Below, piece by piece: positions 1 to 7,526 of a stretch of 35,381 nt of DNA. The translations under genes were made by a program, and so were the position numbers. Origin of the DNA: JBOFZL01 sp051655155. GTDB taxonomy: Bacteria; Bacillota; Clostridia; Peptostreptococcales; Filifactoraceae. The stretch is taken from the NCBI GenBank assembly GCA_051655155.1, contig JBOFZL010000069.1:1-35381 (forward strand), in the 5' to 3' direction. Within the stretch, counting starts at the first letter, position 1. Each line of letters opens with the position of its first letter. The notes beneath the pieces were generated by a model. That model searched no databases. It saw only the letters and a program-made list of their open reading frames with translations, and was not told where the DNA came from.

Positions 1-125
1 TAGAAAAAATAAAAACAGGTAGAAAAGTTACACACTTAAAATTTACTTGGGCTGGAAATAACACTGACTTAAAAGAAATGGATAAAATAGAATTAGAAAT
101 TACTCAAAGTTTAAATAGTTTATTT
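1..125. repeat. Left copy of 125-bp terminal direct repeat
   Basis: Identical to 35257-35381 except position 69 (T here, A at 35325), which changes a Leu codon to Ile in the same reading frame. Both copies lie inside the rep gene and in the same frame, so joining the ends restores one uninterrupted gene. This is what a circular molecule gives when opened by an assembler. The mismatch means the overlap is not perfectly clean and may reflect strain variation or a read error. Confidence 0.9.
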
Positions 126-590
126 GAAAAAGCAAAGAAAAATAGATTCTTAACAGAGATTTTAACAGATAAAAATATATATAAACTAACTGAAATGTAC
201 GAAGAAGACCAACTAAAAAAAGGTTTATTATATCTTTATAAGCAAGTAAAAAAGGAAGTTCCAAATTTTACGTATTTGATAAAAGTATTAGAAACAGGAA
301 TACAAGAACAAGAAATTGAAATAAAAGTTGTACCAGACCAAGAAGAAAAAGAGTGTTCCACCTTTACTGAAAATATAGAGAGTGAAACAAAACAAGAAAT
401 AAATATTGAGAATCCTTTACTTGTTGCATATGCCAATTTTCCAGAATCAATAAAAAGTGGAATATTAGAAAGTGCAAAACAGCTATATTTAAAAGATGTT
501 AATATGAAAAATCTAACAAAACAACATGAAAAATATTTTAAAGCAGCAGAAAAACAATATATTATTAGAGTATTAGGAGGGGAAAAGTGA
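3..590 (+). CDS. Replication initiator (Rep_3 family), C-terminal part, 5' end cut by the window
   Basis: The frame is open from base 3 and matches the frame of the gene running off the right end (34653-35381). Joined across the 125-bp repeat the product is about 397 residues: two winged-helix-like Rep_3 domains encoded on the right side and a charged C-terminal tail of about 155 residues here. An internal ATG at 78 has no good ribosome binding site and is probably not a start. The stop codon TGA at 588-590 overlaps the GTG start of parA (GTGA), with AGGAGG just before it, so the two are probably translationally coupled. The role inferred is iteron binding and initiation of theta replication. 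Confidence 0.8.
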   Translation, partial: EKIKTGRKVTHLKFTWAGNNTDLKEMDKIELEITQSLNSLFEKAKKNRFLTEILTDKNIYKLTEMYEEDQLKKGLLYLYKQVKKEVPNFTYLIKVLETGIQEQEIEIKVVPDQEEKECSTFTENIESETKQEINIENPLLVAYANFPESIKSGILESAKQLYLKDVNMKNLTKQHEKYFKAAEKQYIIRVLGGEK

Positions 591-1324
591 AGATAATAAG
601 TGTCATAAACGAAAAAGGTGGAACAGGAAAAACAACATCTACAAGAGAGATAACAGGAGTTTTAAAGAAAAATAAAAAATGTTTATTAATAGATTGTGAT
701 TATCAAGCTAACCTTACAGGGAGTTTTGGTATAGAGTTTGATAAAAGTATTTACAATGTTATGACAGGTGATGATATAAATGATTGTATATTAGAGCTAG
801 ATAAAAACGTTGATATAATACCGGGAACAATAAATGCTCGAGATTTAGAAAATGCTTTAGAGTGGGAGAGCGAAAAAGAAACTATACTAAAAAATAAGTT
901 GGATCAATTAAATAAAAAATATGATTATATTCTTATTGATTGTAGACCAGACATGAGATTATTAGAAAAAAATGCTCTTGTTTGTTCTGATGTTGTTTTA
1001 ACTCCAATTGAACCTCACAATTACAGCCTTGATGGATTTGATATTTTAGAAGAGTTATTAAAAGCAATTAAACCTATTTTAAAAGACGATTTAAAGCACG
1101 TTGGGTTCTTTAGTAGGGTAGCGATAGGAAATGCTCCTAAAATGGTTATAGCAAATTCTGACAACACATATGAAAACATATTAGAGAATTACATAAGACA
1201 TTCAGTAAAACTACAAGAGTGTAGTTTAGCTGGTAAGTTTATTACAGATTATGCACCAAGAACTAATGGAGCTTTAGACTATAAAAATTTAGTAAAAGAA
1301 TTAAAAAATAAAAAGGTTATTTAA
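587..1324 (+). CDS. parA: ParA-type partition ATPase
   Basis: 245 residues starting with GTG. A deviant Walker A motif (KGGTGKTT, residues about 10-17) with the signature first lysine, a Walker A' motif (LLIDCDYQANLT, about 33-44) and a Walker B region (YDYILIDCRP, about 111-120) identify a MinD/ParA ATPase. It lacks an N-terminal HTH extension, so it is of the small (type Ib-like) class. It overlaps the rep stop by 4 nt with a strong AGGAGG upstream. Its likely role is segregation of the plasmid form, acting on the nucleoid with a centromere-binding partner. No recognisable ParB follows; the next gene, beyond a terminator-like hairpin, is a candidate for that role by position only. Confidence 0.9.
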   Translation: MKIISVINEKGGTGKTTSTREITGVLKKNKKCLLIDCDYQANLTGSFGIEFDKSIYNVMTGDDINDCILELDKNVDIIPGTINARDLENALEWESEKETILKNKLDQLNKKYDYILIDCRPDMRLLEKNALVCSDVVLTPIEPHNYSLDGFDILEELLKAIKPILKDDLKHVGFFSRVAIGNAPKMVIANSDNTYENILENYIRHSVKLQECSLAGKFITDYAPRTNGALDYKNLVKELKNKKVI

Positions 1325-1343
1325 AAGCTGTAAAATTGATTTT

Positions 1344-1376
1344 AAGACTATACAAAATAATTATAGTCTTTTTATA
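1344..1376 (+). terminator. Rho-independent terminator after parA
   Basis: Perfect 9-bp inverted repeat (AAGACTATA at 1344-1352, TATAGTCTT at 1362-1370) with a 9-nt loop followed by T residues, 20 nt after the parA stop. It separates rep-parA from the next two plus-strand genes. Confidence 0.75.
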
Positions 1377-1437
1377 TGGGCGAACTTATAAAATGGTTTT
1401 TTAAAACAAATCACAGAGAATGAAAGGAGATTATAAA

Positions 1438-2019
1438 GTGCTATTAGAAAGAAAGAAAAAGAATGTCCAACTTTCTGAATCAAGTGTTATAGATTACAAA
1501 AGTAAGGTTGACTATTTCAAATATACAGATAACCCCAATGAGGCTAAAGAACTTTTAAAGTTAGAACATCAAGTAATATTTTGTACTGGAAAGATAGAAG
1601 AACTTAGAGAGAAAAGATGGGAAGCTCTAGCAAGAATGAGAGTTATTTTAAAAAAAGATAAAGTTTTTATCGAAGTTATGAAAGCTATAGGAATATCTAA
1701 AGACATGATTTATGATATTAACAATAGAGAAAAAATATATTTAAAATGTGAAGTTGAAAGAAAAGAGATTTCAAAACTTCCAACTAGAGTAATTAGAAAT
1801 TTAGTTCAAGATAAAACTCTTGATAAATCAAGTTTAGAAAGAATTATAAAAGCGGAAATTCCACATGAAGAATATGAGTTTATAAAGAAACAGAGAACGG
1901 AAACTATCATCTACAGTGATGATGAAGTGAAAAAAAATAAAAGGGTAGCAATTGAAAAAAAGATTAAATGGCATAAGGAACAAATCTCAATTTTAGAAAA
2001 TCAATTAAAAGAATTATAA
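1438..2019 (+). CDS. Unrecognised charged, coiled-coil-like protein downstream of parA
   Basis: About 193 residues from a GTG at 1438, chosen because AAAGGAG lies 8 nt upstream. An in-frame ATG at 1420 has a weaker site and would add six residues. The protein is rich in Lys and Glu, with long stretches that look helical at the N-terminus (about residues 1-75) and again near the C-terminus. No conserved motif was recognised. Position directly after parA makes a partition accessory or centromere-binding role possible, but an intervening terminator means it may have its own promoter. Confidence 0.7.
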   Translation: MLLERKKKNVQLSESSVIDYKSKVDYFKYTDNPNEAKELLKLEHQVIFCTGKIEELREKRWEALARMRVILKKDKVFIEVMKAIGISKDMIYDINNREKIYLKCEVERKEISKLPTRVIRNLVQDKTLDKSSLERIIKAEIPHEEYEFIKKQRTETIIYSDDEVKKNKRVAIEKKIKWHKEQISILENQLKEL

Positions 2020-2035
2020 TGCTGGGAGGAGACAG

Positions 2036-2434
2036 ATGATAGATTATGAAAAAACAGCTATTGGTAACAGGATAAATTCAACGTATAGAGAAATTATCGA
2101 AGAAAGATTGATAGAACTCGGATTAACAAAAGATATAAAAAAATTAACAGAATTGGAATTGTATGATGTTTTTAAATCTTCTGTATTTAATTTTGAAAAA
2201 AAGAATTCAGATATTATTCAGTTTAAAGGAATGACCATTTTAAAGATAAGATCAATTAATAAAACTATTGATTTGGGATCTCAATATGGTTTTACTATTG
2301 AACCAATATGTTTTTTTCAAGTTACAAAAAAGGAAATACCTAAAGATTATGAAATAGAGAATGCTCTTGAATACTATAATGAAGTGATTGAAGGCATGAT
2401 TATGAAGAAATCGCTCATTGAACAAAAAATATAA
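2036..2434 (+). CDS. Unrecognised 132-residue protein
   Basis: ATG preceded by GGGAGGAG at proper spacing, 16 nt after the previous stop, so probably co-transcribed with it. The N-terminal half looks helical and charged; the middle (about residues 60-95) looks like beta strands. No family recognised. It is the last plus-strand gene before the convergent lysis genes. Confidence 0.65.
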   Translation: MIDYEKTAIGNRINSTYREIIEERLIELGLTKDIKKLTELELYDVFKSSVFNFEKKNSDIIQFKGMTILKIRSINKTIDLGSQYGFTIEPICFFQVTKKEIPKDYEIENALEYYNEVIEGMIMKKSLIEQKI

Positions 2435-2435
2435 C

Positions 2436-2450
2436 TTCACATAGTGTGAA
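2436..2450. repeat. Short palindrome TTCACATAGTGTGAA
   Basis: Inverted repeat TTCACA-TAG-TGTGAA immediately after a stop codon. It is a diverged relative of the near-identical palindromes at 7507-7521 and 26452-26466. Confidence 0.5.
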
Positions 2451-2454
2451 AAAT

Positions 2455-2477
2455 AAAAAGAGGCTTAGCCTCTTTTT
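2455..2477. terminator. Bidirectional terminator between convergent genes
   Basis: Ten-base arms AAAAAGAGGC (2455-2464) and GCCTCTTTTT (2468-2477) with a 3-nt loop. There is a T run on either strand, so it can end both the plus-strand plasmid operon and the minus-strand late/lysis operon, whose last stop codon abuts it. Confidence 0.85.
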
Positions 2478-2882
2478 TTATTGTTCCCAGTACTTATTTC
2501 TTCCATTTGGTAAAATAGTTAAATGTATAAAGTTACTCTTAGGATAATATATAATCTTATCTACAAATGGATATTTTTTAGCATGAATTAAATCAGCTAT
2601 TTTTTTCATATTAGTATTTTTTATTGTGAAATCAAAGGCTGTACCATCTTTGTGTTGGGAATGGGTAGCTCCTTTGACAGCTTTATTTAATCTATCATTT
2701 CTATAAAATGATAATATAATCATAGGCTTTTCTATATCATCTCTAATTATTTGGGCTTTCTCTAAAGTGTGATTTACATTTTTTATAATATTTTCATCAG
2801 TTGGAAGTATAGCTAAATGAGGATAACTTGAAGATACAGCCACCTCTTTAGTTTTAAAATTTTTAGTTTCTTTAATTTCCAT
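2478..2882 (-). CDS. Endolysin, M15-family D-Ala-D-Ala/L,D-type peptidase
   Basis: 134 residues. The zinc-binding pattern of phage M15 peptidases is visible: SQHKDGTAFD with His77 and Asp84, and a distal His120 in NFIHLT. This cleaves peptide cross-links or stem peptides in the cell wall to release virions. No signal peptide, so export should depend on the holin-like product encoded just upstream, whose gene it overlaps by 11 nt. It is the last gene of the long minus-strand late operon and ends at the bidirectional terminator. Confidence 0.85.
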   Translation of the reverse strand: MEIKETKNFKTKEVAVSSSYPHLAILPTDENIIKNVNHTLEKAQIIRDDIEKPMIILSFYRNDRLNKAVKGATHSQHKDGTAFDFTIKNTNMKKIADLIHAKKYPFVDKIIYYPKSNFIHLTILPNGRNKYWEQ

Positions 2883-3162
2883 TTTTAATCAACTCCTTTA
2901 TCTCTGCTAAGTCTTGTTTAGCTGATTTTAGTTCTTCTGTCATAAGTTTCATGCACTCTTTAAATTCACCAGATATTTCTTTTAGTTCTGTTATGAGTGT
3001 TTTTATATCTTCATCTTTAGATTTATTTGATTCAATCAGATTTTGAACAAGTAAATCATTTTGATTATTTTGTTGAATATCTTTTTTATGAAATACTTTA
3101 GCAAATAAAGCAATTAAAACAGCGATAATTCCACCTTCTTTTATGATGTTATCATCTATCAT
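2872..3162 (-). CDS. Holin-like / lysis membrane protein with one TM segment and coiled coil
   Basis: 96 residues. One hydrophobic segment (about residues 9-24, GGIIAVLIALFAKVF) is followed by a long polar region with a heptad-like pattern (about 30-92). This resembles BhlA/UviB-type holin-like proteins of low-GC phages; an Rz-like accessory role is an alternative. It overlaps the endolysin start downstream and, through ATGA, the small gene upstream, forming a coupled lysis cassette. Confidence 0.6.
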   Translation of the reverse strand: MIDDNIIKEGGIIAVLIALFAKVFHKKDIQQNNQNDLLVQNLIESNKSKDEDIKTLITELKEISGEFKECMKLMTEELKSAKQDLAEIKELIKNGN

Positions 3163-3281
3163 TTTTTAAACTCCTTTTCTATATTGTCCATCTTATCAAC
3201 CGTATCCTTTTTATCTGTAAGGTGCAAAATAATTTTTACACCATACCACAGAATATTTAATATTTTTGTAAGTTTATTCAT
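3159..3281 (-). CDS. Small 40-residue lysis-cassette protein
   Basis: Reads MNKLTKILNILWYGVKIILH followed by a Lys/Asp-rich tail. The ATG at 3279-3281 has AAGGAGG upstream (10-nt spacer). The stop overlaps the holin-like gene start as ATGA, a strong sign of a real, coupled gene. The N-terminal half is amphipathic to hydrophobic and could be membrane-associated. Function unknown; a holin partner or anti-holin is possible by location. Confidence 0.6.
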   Translation of the reverse strand: MNKLTKILNILWYGVKIILHLTDKKDTVDKMDNIEKEFKK

Positions 3282-3303
3282 ATTGGTAATACCTCCTTAA
3301 CTT

Positions 3304-3942
3304 TTAATCATAAACAGTAACACAAATACCATGTACTCTTTGGTATCTGTTTTGTCCGCCATCAACATGAGCTTGATAATCTCCGGTTGATAAATACATA
3401 TTTAAATGTAAATCATAAATATTAGAACTATTATCGCTAAGTATGGTTGATAAAGATTTATTAAAAACTTGTCCAGATTCAAAGCCAGAGGCACCATCAC
3501 CACCGTTTGTTTGGTCGCTCCATATTTTTTGTGAGAAAACTCTATTTCCATTTTCAAAAGCCTCTAAAATAACGTAACCAAGCGCACCGGGTCCATCATT
3601 TCTATGTGAACCGGCTGTTGTAACTCTTACATCAATTTTCAACTTTGATAAATTAACAGCCCTTGCCGGTATAATATAATTATCAACTCTATAAACTTGT
3701 GAGCTATTTCTTGGGTTTGGAGTTTGAGCGCATATAGTAACGGATTCAGTTTTATTAAACTTTTCTCTAATGTAATAATTATTCCCATTTTTACTAAATT
3801 GTAATATAGGTTTCCCATGAGTAAGTTCAATATTATCTGTTAGATCAAACTTATTTCCGTTAATTGAAACTTGGTGTCTAGCGTTTAAATTTCTTCCTTT
3901 TATGATTCTTATTATATTTCCTTTTTTTAATTCGAATATCAT
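3304..3942 (-). CDS. Putative tail fibre tip / receptor-binding protein
   Basis: 212 residues, beta-rich in appearance (many short alternating hydrophobic strands, many Asn/Gly/Ser). No motif was recognised. It overlaps the upstream collagen-like fibre gene by 4 nt (ATGA). It lies at the end of the fibre cluster, where receptor-binding tips or their chaperones are commonly encoded, so a host-recognition role is inferred from context only. Confidence 0.6.
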   Translation of the reverse strand: MIFELKKGNIIRIIKGRNLNARHQVSINGNKFDLTDNIELTHGKPILQFSKNGNNYYIREKFNKTESVTICAQTPNPRNSSQVYRVDNYIIPARAVNLSKLKIDVRVTTAGSHRNDGPGALGYVILEAFENGNRVFSQKIWSDQTNGGDGASGFESGQVFNKSLSTILSDNSSNIYDLHLNMYLSTGDYQAHVDGGQNRYQRVHGICVTVYD

Positions 3943-4490
3943 TCTTCAACCACCGTTATAATGTAGCCGTTTAAACTTAAATTCACTTCACCAGTTTTAT
4001 TAAACTTTTTGTTTAACATTTCTTGAACCTCTTCTTCTGTGAAATACCTATCATCATGGTTGTGATTTCCGGGCGGAAAAGATTCTGGTACTCCTTCTAA
4101 ATCACACCATTGATTCGAGCCTTTGTCTCCTTTGTCTCCTTTAACTCCAATAGGTCCACGTTCTCCTCTGTCGCCCTTATCTCCTTTAAGCCCTCTTTTT
4201 CCTTCTTGACCTTGTGGACCTATTATTCCCGGGTCGCCCTTATCTCCTTTGTCGCCTTTGCAACCTTTATCGCCCTTATCTCCTTTATCGCCTTTGCAAC
4301 CTTTATCGCCCTTATCTCCTTTGTCGCCTTTGCAACCTTTATCGCCTCTATCTCCCTTGTCGCCTTTACTTCCCTTTTCTCCCTGTATTCCTTGTGGTCC
4401 TTGTGGTCCGTTTTCTCCTTGTTCCCCTTTGTCGCCTTTATCTCCTTTTATTAAACCTAAATCAACTTCTTGTATAAGTGTTTCACTCAT
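3939..4490 (-). CDS. Collagen-like tail fibre protein with Cys-containing Gly-X-Y repeats
   Basis: 183 residues. A short N-terminal segment is followed by about 105 residues of uninterrupted Gly-X-Y triplets (GDKGDKGDKGCK repeated), then a C-terminal region with NHNHDDRYFTEEEVQEML. That His/Asp motif is widespread in phage tail fibres, probably a metal-binding trimer junction. Collagen-like stems form trimeric rods. The cysteine recurs every 12 residues, encoded by a 36-bp tandem repeat. It overlaps both neighbours by 4 nt (ATGA). Confidence 0.75.
   Translation of the reverse strand: MSETLIQEVDLGLIKGDKGDKGEQGENGPQGPQGIQGEKGSKGDKGDRGDKGCKGDKGDKGDKGCKGDKGDKGDKGCKGDKGDKGDPGIIGPQGQEGKRGLKGDKGDRGERGPIGVKGDKGDKGSNQWCDLEGVPESFPPGNHNHDDRYFTEEEVQEMLNKKFNKTGEVNLSLNGYIITVVEE
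4239..4346. repeat. Three tandem 36-bp units within the collagen-like gene
   Basis: Units at 4239-4274, 4275-4310 and 4311-4346, almost identical (a G/A change in the GTCGCC/ATCGCC position), followed by a decayed partial copy. Each unit encodes 12 residues (four Gly-X-Y triplets, one with Cys). Slippage here would change fibre length in whole triplets. Confidence 0.9.
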
Positions 4491-5833
4491 TCTATAACCT
4501 CCGTAAACCTTTGAATCAGATGTCCTCTATCATCAATATATAAATCCGGTGGACTTCCATTTTTATTAAATAGCATATAAAGGTGTCCATTACTTGAATA
4601 TTTTAAAGCGAATGAACCGTCTATATTAGCTATAAGTACCTTATCCCCGGGGTCGCCTTTATCTCCTTTACATCCTCTCTTTCCTTGTGGTCCGATAGGT
4701 CCTTGTTCTCCTGTGTAGCCTCTACAACCTCTATCGCCCTTATCTCCCTTGTCGCCCTTATCTCCTTTGATTCCTTGTTCTCCTTGCTCTCCTTTATCGC
4801 CCTTATCTCCTTTATCCCCTTTTACTTTATTTTCATCAACAAAGGCTTGTAATTTTTTAAAAACATCTTTGCTTAGATTTATAAAATCTTGATTTAGTTC
4901 TTCAATATATGTAGGGGGTAAATTGTCAATAACTTCAACTCTTGTGTTTGGAAGTAATGGAGTTGAAAAAATAATATTTTTTCCTGTTATAGAGTAATCA
5001 ATTTCAAAAGTTTTTAAGATTCCGTTAATAAAAATATTAGCTCTAGCACTTAGATAAAAAGAACTTGGAACAGTTATTATATTAACTTCTTGTGTGGTAG
5101 TTATATTAAATCTTTGTTGACTTATATAACTTATTGTATCTCTTATTTTTTCTTCAATACTATCAATTAAATCTTTGTATACCTCAATCATTTGATTTGA
5201 ATAATTATTAAAAATAAGTTTGCTTTTTTCATCAATATTTGTATAAATTTCATTTAAGTATTCTTTATACTCATTTAGTAATTTTTCAGAAAGATTATTA
5301 TATTTGTTCTCTAACTCATTTCCAAGATTGTTATATTCATCTTTTAAGTATTGTAATTTATAAGCCACAATAGCTTTATTTTTGAAAACCCAAAAAGTAT
5401 CTTCTAGTAATCTTGGTAAATTTGTTTGATTGTTGATATTCTCATCATCAATGAACACTCTACTATTTAATAGCTTTTCAATTAGCTGAATATGACTTGA
5501 ATGTTCATTAAATTCAGTATTTAAATTTGGAGCAGTAATACTTCCATTTCCTGTAAGTTCCACTTGTCTATTATTGTAATCTTGCAATTCAACAATTTTT
5601 ATTGAATCGTAGGGATATAAAGTACATGGTTTATTTGAGAAAATTATATTTCCATCACTGTAGCTATAATCATTTTTAGGGATAACTTCTGTATATGATT
5701 GATTCGCTACATAATCACCTTCTACATCTTTTAACTTTCCATAAACAATATGGTTATTTAAGTTAGAAAATGGGATTGAATAAATCAATCTATTGTTTTC
5801 TAACTTTATAAAATATGGTTTAATCTCTATCAT
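4487..5833 (-). CDS. Tail fibre protein with N-terminal virion-attachment region, coiled coil and collagen-like stem
   Basis: 448 residues. The N-terminal region (about 1-100) looks like the beta-rich attachment domain of T7-type fibres. A Lys/Glu/Tyr-rich helical region (about 115-240) suggests a trimeric coiled coil. After a second beta-rich part, Gly-X-Y triplets occupy about 339-400, followed by a short globular C-terminus. Location next to the large terminase and ahead of the second collagen-like gene fits a two- or three-component fibre. AAGGAGG precedes the ATG. Confidence 0.7.
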   Translation of the reverse strand: MIEIKPYFIKLENNRLIYSIPFSNLNNHIVYGKLKDVEGDYVANQSYTEVIPKNDYSYSDGNIIFSNKPCTLYPYDSIKIVELQDYNNRQVELTGNGSITAPNLNTEFNEHSSHIQLIEKLLNSRVFIDDENINNQTNLPRLLEDTFWVFKNKAIVAYKLQYLKDEYNNLGNELENKYNNLSEKLLNEYKEYLNEIYTNIDEKSKLIFNNYSNQMIEVYKDLIDSIEEKIRDTISYISQQRFNITTTQEVNIITVPSSFYLSARANIFINGILKTFEIDYSITGKNIIFSTPLLPNTRVEVIDNLPPTYIEELNQDFINLSKDVFKKLQAFVDENKVKGDKGDKGDKGEQGEQGIKGDKGDKGDKGDRGCRGYTGEQGPIGPQGKRGCKGDKGDPGDKVLIANIDGSFALKYSSNGHLYMLFNKNGSPPDLYIDDRGHLIQRFTEVIE

Positions 5834-5845
5834 CTATAACCTCCT

Positions 5846-7357
5846 TTAAATAAAGCTTGGTTCATCATCATAGCCTGTAGCTGATGAATAATGACTTACT
5901 GTGTTTTCATAATAATTTTTAATTAATGTTGGTAATATATAAATTGCAAAGTATATAATACCTGTTCTGAATGAGTCGGCGTCATCTGACGCTTTATCAT
6001 TTTTATTGTGGTCTGGAATGTCTAAGTATTCTCCTGTTATTTTGTCAAATTTCTTTACATACTCTTGAAGTTTGATTATTCCAACAGCGCACTCTTCACT
6101 ATCAATTTCTATATCTTTAAAAAATCTCCTCACTGTTTCTATTTGAGCCATAAGAGCTTGTTGATTATTTTCTGCCAGCTTTCCTTTATCAAGAACAAAA
6201 ACATTAAGTCCTTTACTTACTAAGTAATCACTTCTTTTTGTATCTGTCGCCCATTCTGTAACATCTCCATCATGTGGCAAGATATTTAGGGCTGGTCTTA
6301 AACCATGTTTATATAACCAATTTTTTTCATATTCAATAAAATGATCTCCGCCTGTTCCTTTTTCTCTGTAGTGATGTATAAATCTAATTCTGTTATTATT
6401 TGGGTTTATTTGAAAGAACCATAAAACAGTGTGGTCTCGTCTTCCAATATCCCAACATACATATACTGGCTCATTAGGAAAACAAAAACCTTTGTATTGG
6501 GTTTCCGCGAACTCGTCATTTATATTGGTGTAAAATCCATATCGTCCTATTCTTTTCTCTTTAAAAGCTGTATCAATATATTGTCCATACCAACTACCAA
6601 TTACAGCAAGGTTTAAATCACACTCATATTCTTGTAAAAACATATCTTCTGACATTTCGACTTTTGCTCCTGTAAGTTGTTTTTTAGAAAGTACAGGCGC
6701 TCCATTCCATGCTTTAGAGGAACTTGCTTTTTGAATATCTAAATACCACTTCTTTTGAATTTCTGGATTCTTAGATAATTTAGTAAAGTAATCTGTAAAT
6801 AGCTTTGTAAACCAGTTATGTTTGCCTCTAGGGGTAGAAATAAACATAATAAATCCGAAGTCTGTTTTATCAATAACGGATTCAATAGCCGGTTTCATGT
6901 ATTGGTAAAATCCCGGTTTCATAAGTGCAGCCTCGGTAAAAATCATTCCTCTGGCTCCAACTCCAACCGCACTATTTGGATTGTCTGCTCCTCTTATAAA
7001 TATTTTTGAACCATTAGAAAGTGAGATACTCCAATCGCTTTTATTAACAACTCCAATTTGTGGAGCTTTTAAAAGAAGTTCTCTAGGAATTAATGTTTCT
7101 AGTAGTGGCTTACCATCAAATGTTTTTGCGTCAGTTACAATCTCTCGAGCTTGTTTTTGAAAAGGCGCATATATATAATAGTTACCAATATGTTGAGTTG
7201 CACATATAACCATGATTAAAAGGGCTATAAAGTCCTTTCCATATCTTCTGTGGCACATAAGCGCTACGTGAGTTTTCTTGTCGTTTAAAATGGCATTTAG
7301 AGCGTTACGTTGCCCTTTGTGTAGATATTTAATAATTTTTTTATAACTGACTTTCAC
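5846..7357 (-). CDS. terL: Terminase large subunit
   Basis: About 503 residues. ATPase motifs: Walker A-like HRRYGKD (about 36-42; GKD in place of GKS/T, as in some terminase families) and Walker B region GMIFTEAAL (about 136-144) followed by ISTPRGKHNWF (motif III region). The nuclease domain is suggested by VCWDIGRRDHT (about 300) and a C-terminal DDADSFRTG. It packages DNA into the prohead through the portal. The first GTG (7357) lacks a close ribosome binding site. AGGAGG at 7381-7386 would instead place an in-frame ATC at 7373-7375 five nt away, so the true N-terminus may be six residues longer with a non-canonical start. Confidence 0.9.
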   Translation of the reverse strand: MKVSYKKIIKYLHKGQRNALNAILNDKKTHVALMCHRRYGKDFIALLIMVICATQHIGNYYIYAPFQKQAREIVTDAKTFDGKPLLETLIPRELLLKAPQIGVVNKSDWSISLSNGSKIFIRGADNPNSAVGVGARGMIFTEAALMKPGFYQYMKPAIESVIDKTDFGFIMFISTPRGKHNWFTKLFTDYFTKLSKNPEIQKKWYLDIQKASSSKAWNGAPVLSKKQLTGAKVEMSEDMFLQEYECDLNLAVIGSWYGQYIDTAFKEKRIGRYGFYTNINDEFAETQYKGFCFPNEPVYVCWDIGRRDHTVLWFFQINPNNNRIRFIHHYREKGTGGDHFIEYEKNWLYKHGLRPALNILPHDGDVTEWATDTKRSDYLVSKGLNVFVLDKGKLAENNQQALMAQIETVRRFFKDIEIDSEECAVGIIKLQEYVKKFDKITGEYLDIPDHNKNDKASDDADSFRTGIIYFAIYILPTLIKNYYENTVSHYSSATGYDDEPSFI

Positions 7358-7394
7358 AGTCTTTTTTATATTGATATGATCCTCCTTTCTGAAA

Positions 7395-7486
7395 TAAAAA
7401 AAGGCAACCCTTAAAGGCTGCCTTTCAAAGTCTATATAAACACGAAAAGGACAACCTAAAAGGCTGTCCGTAGATTTCTAAATCTA
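7395..7486 (-). ncRNA. Candidate structured leader or small RNA before terL
   Basis: On the minus strand, downstream of an extended -10 (TGTTATAAT), three inverted repeats follow in about 90 nt: TAGATTT/AAATCTA (7471-7486), GGACA/TGTCC (7449-7469) and AAAGGCA/TGCCTTT (7400-7425). The last is followed by a run of seven T on the minus strand. The last two look like terminators, yet they precede terL. Either transcription ends here, giving a short RNA, or the region ends the upstream transcript and is read through for terL. Confidence 0.35.
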
Positions 7487-7502
7487 TTATAACATAAAAA
7501 GT
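7482..7502 (-). promoter_or_regulatory. Putative minus-strand promoter, extended -10
   Basis: The minus strand reads TGTTATAAT (-10 at 7486-7491 with the TG extension). A 21-bp block (7482-7502) is repeated exactly at 34499-34519 in the plasmid origin region. No TTGACA is present; the -35 position falls within the palindrome at 7507-7521, which could be an operator or activator site. Confidence 0.45.
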
Positions 7503-7506
7503 CGAT

Positions 7507-7521
7507 TTCGCACAGTGCGAA
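7507..7521. repeat. Palindrome TTCGCACAGTGCGAA
   Basis: Perfect 7-bp arms around a single central base, six nt past the stop of the giant internal virion protein gene. The same 15-mer (central base T) occurs at 26452-26466 upstream of the portal gene. It could be a protein-binding site or an mRNA hairpin. Confidence 0.7.
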
Positions 7522-7526
7522 GTTCA

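Noticed and set aside
1..125. Terminal repeat as a genuine phage direct terminal repeat like that of T7
   Set aside because: It lies inside one gene that becomes whole when the ends are joined, so a circular molecule explains it better; not excluded for packaged DNA.
236..436. Minus-strand open frame within the rep C-terminus
   Set aside because: Lies entirely inside a coding gene, lacks a ribosome binding site and has shadow-like composition.
4239..4346. Possible CRISPR array
   Set aside because: The 36-bp units are directly adjacent without spacers and encode in-frame Gly-X-Y triplets.
4110..4497. Plus-strand open frames of 82-114 codons opposite the collagen-like gene
   Set aside because: They mirror the Gly-X-Y repeats on the other strand (Pro/Leu/Ser low-complexity) and have no ribosome binding sites.
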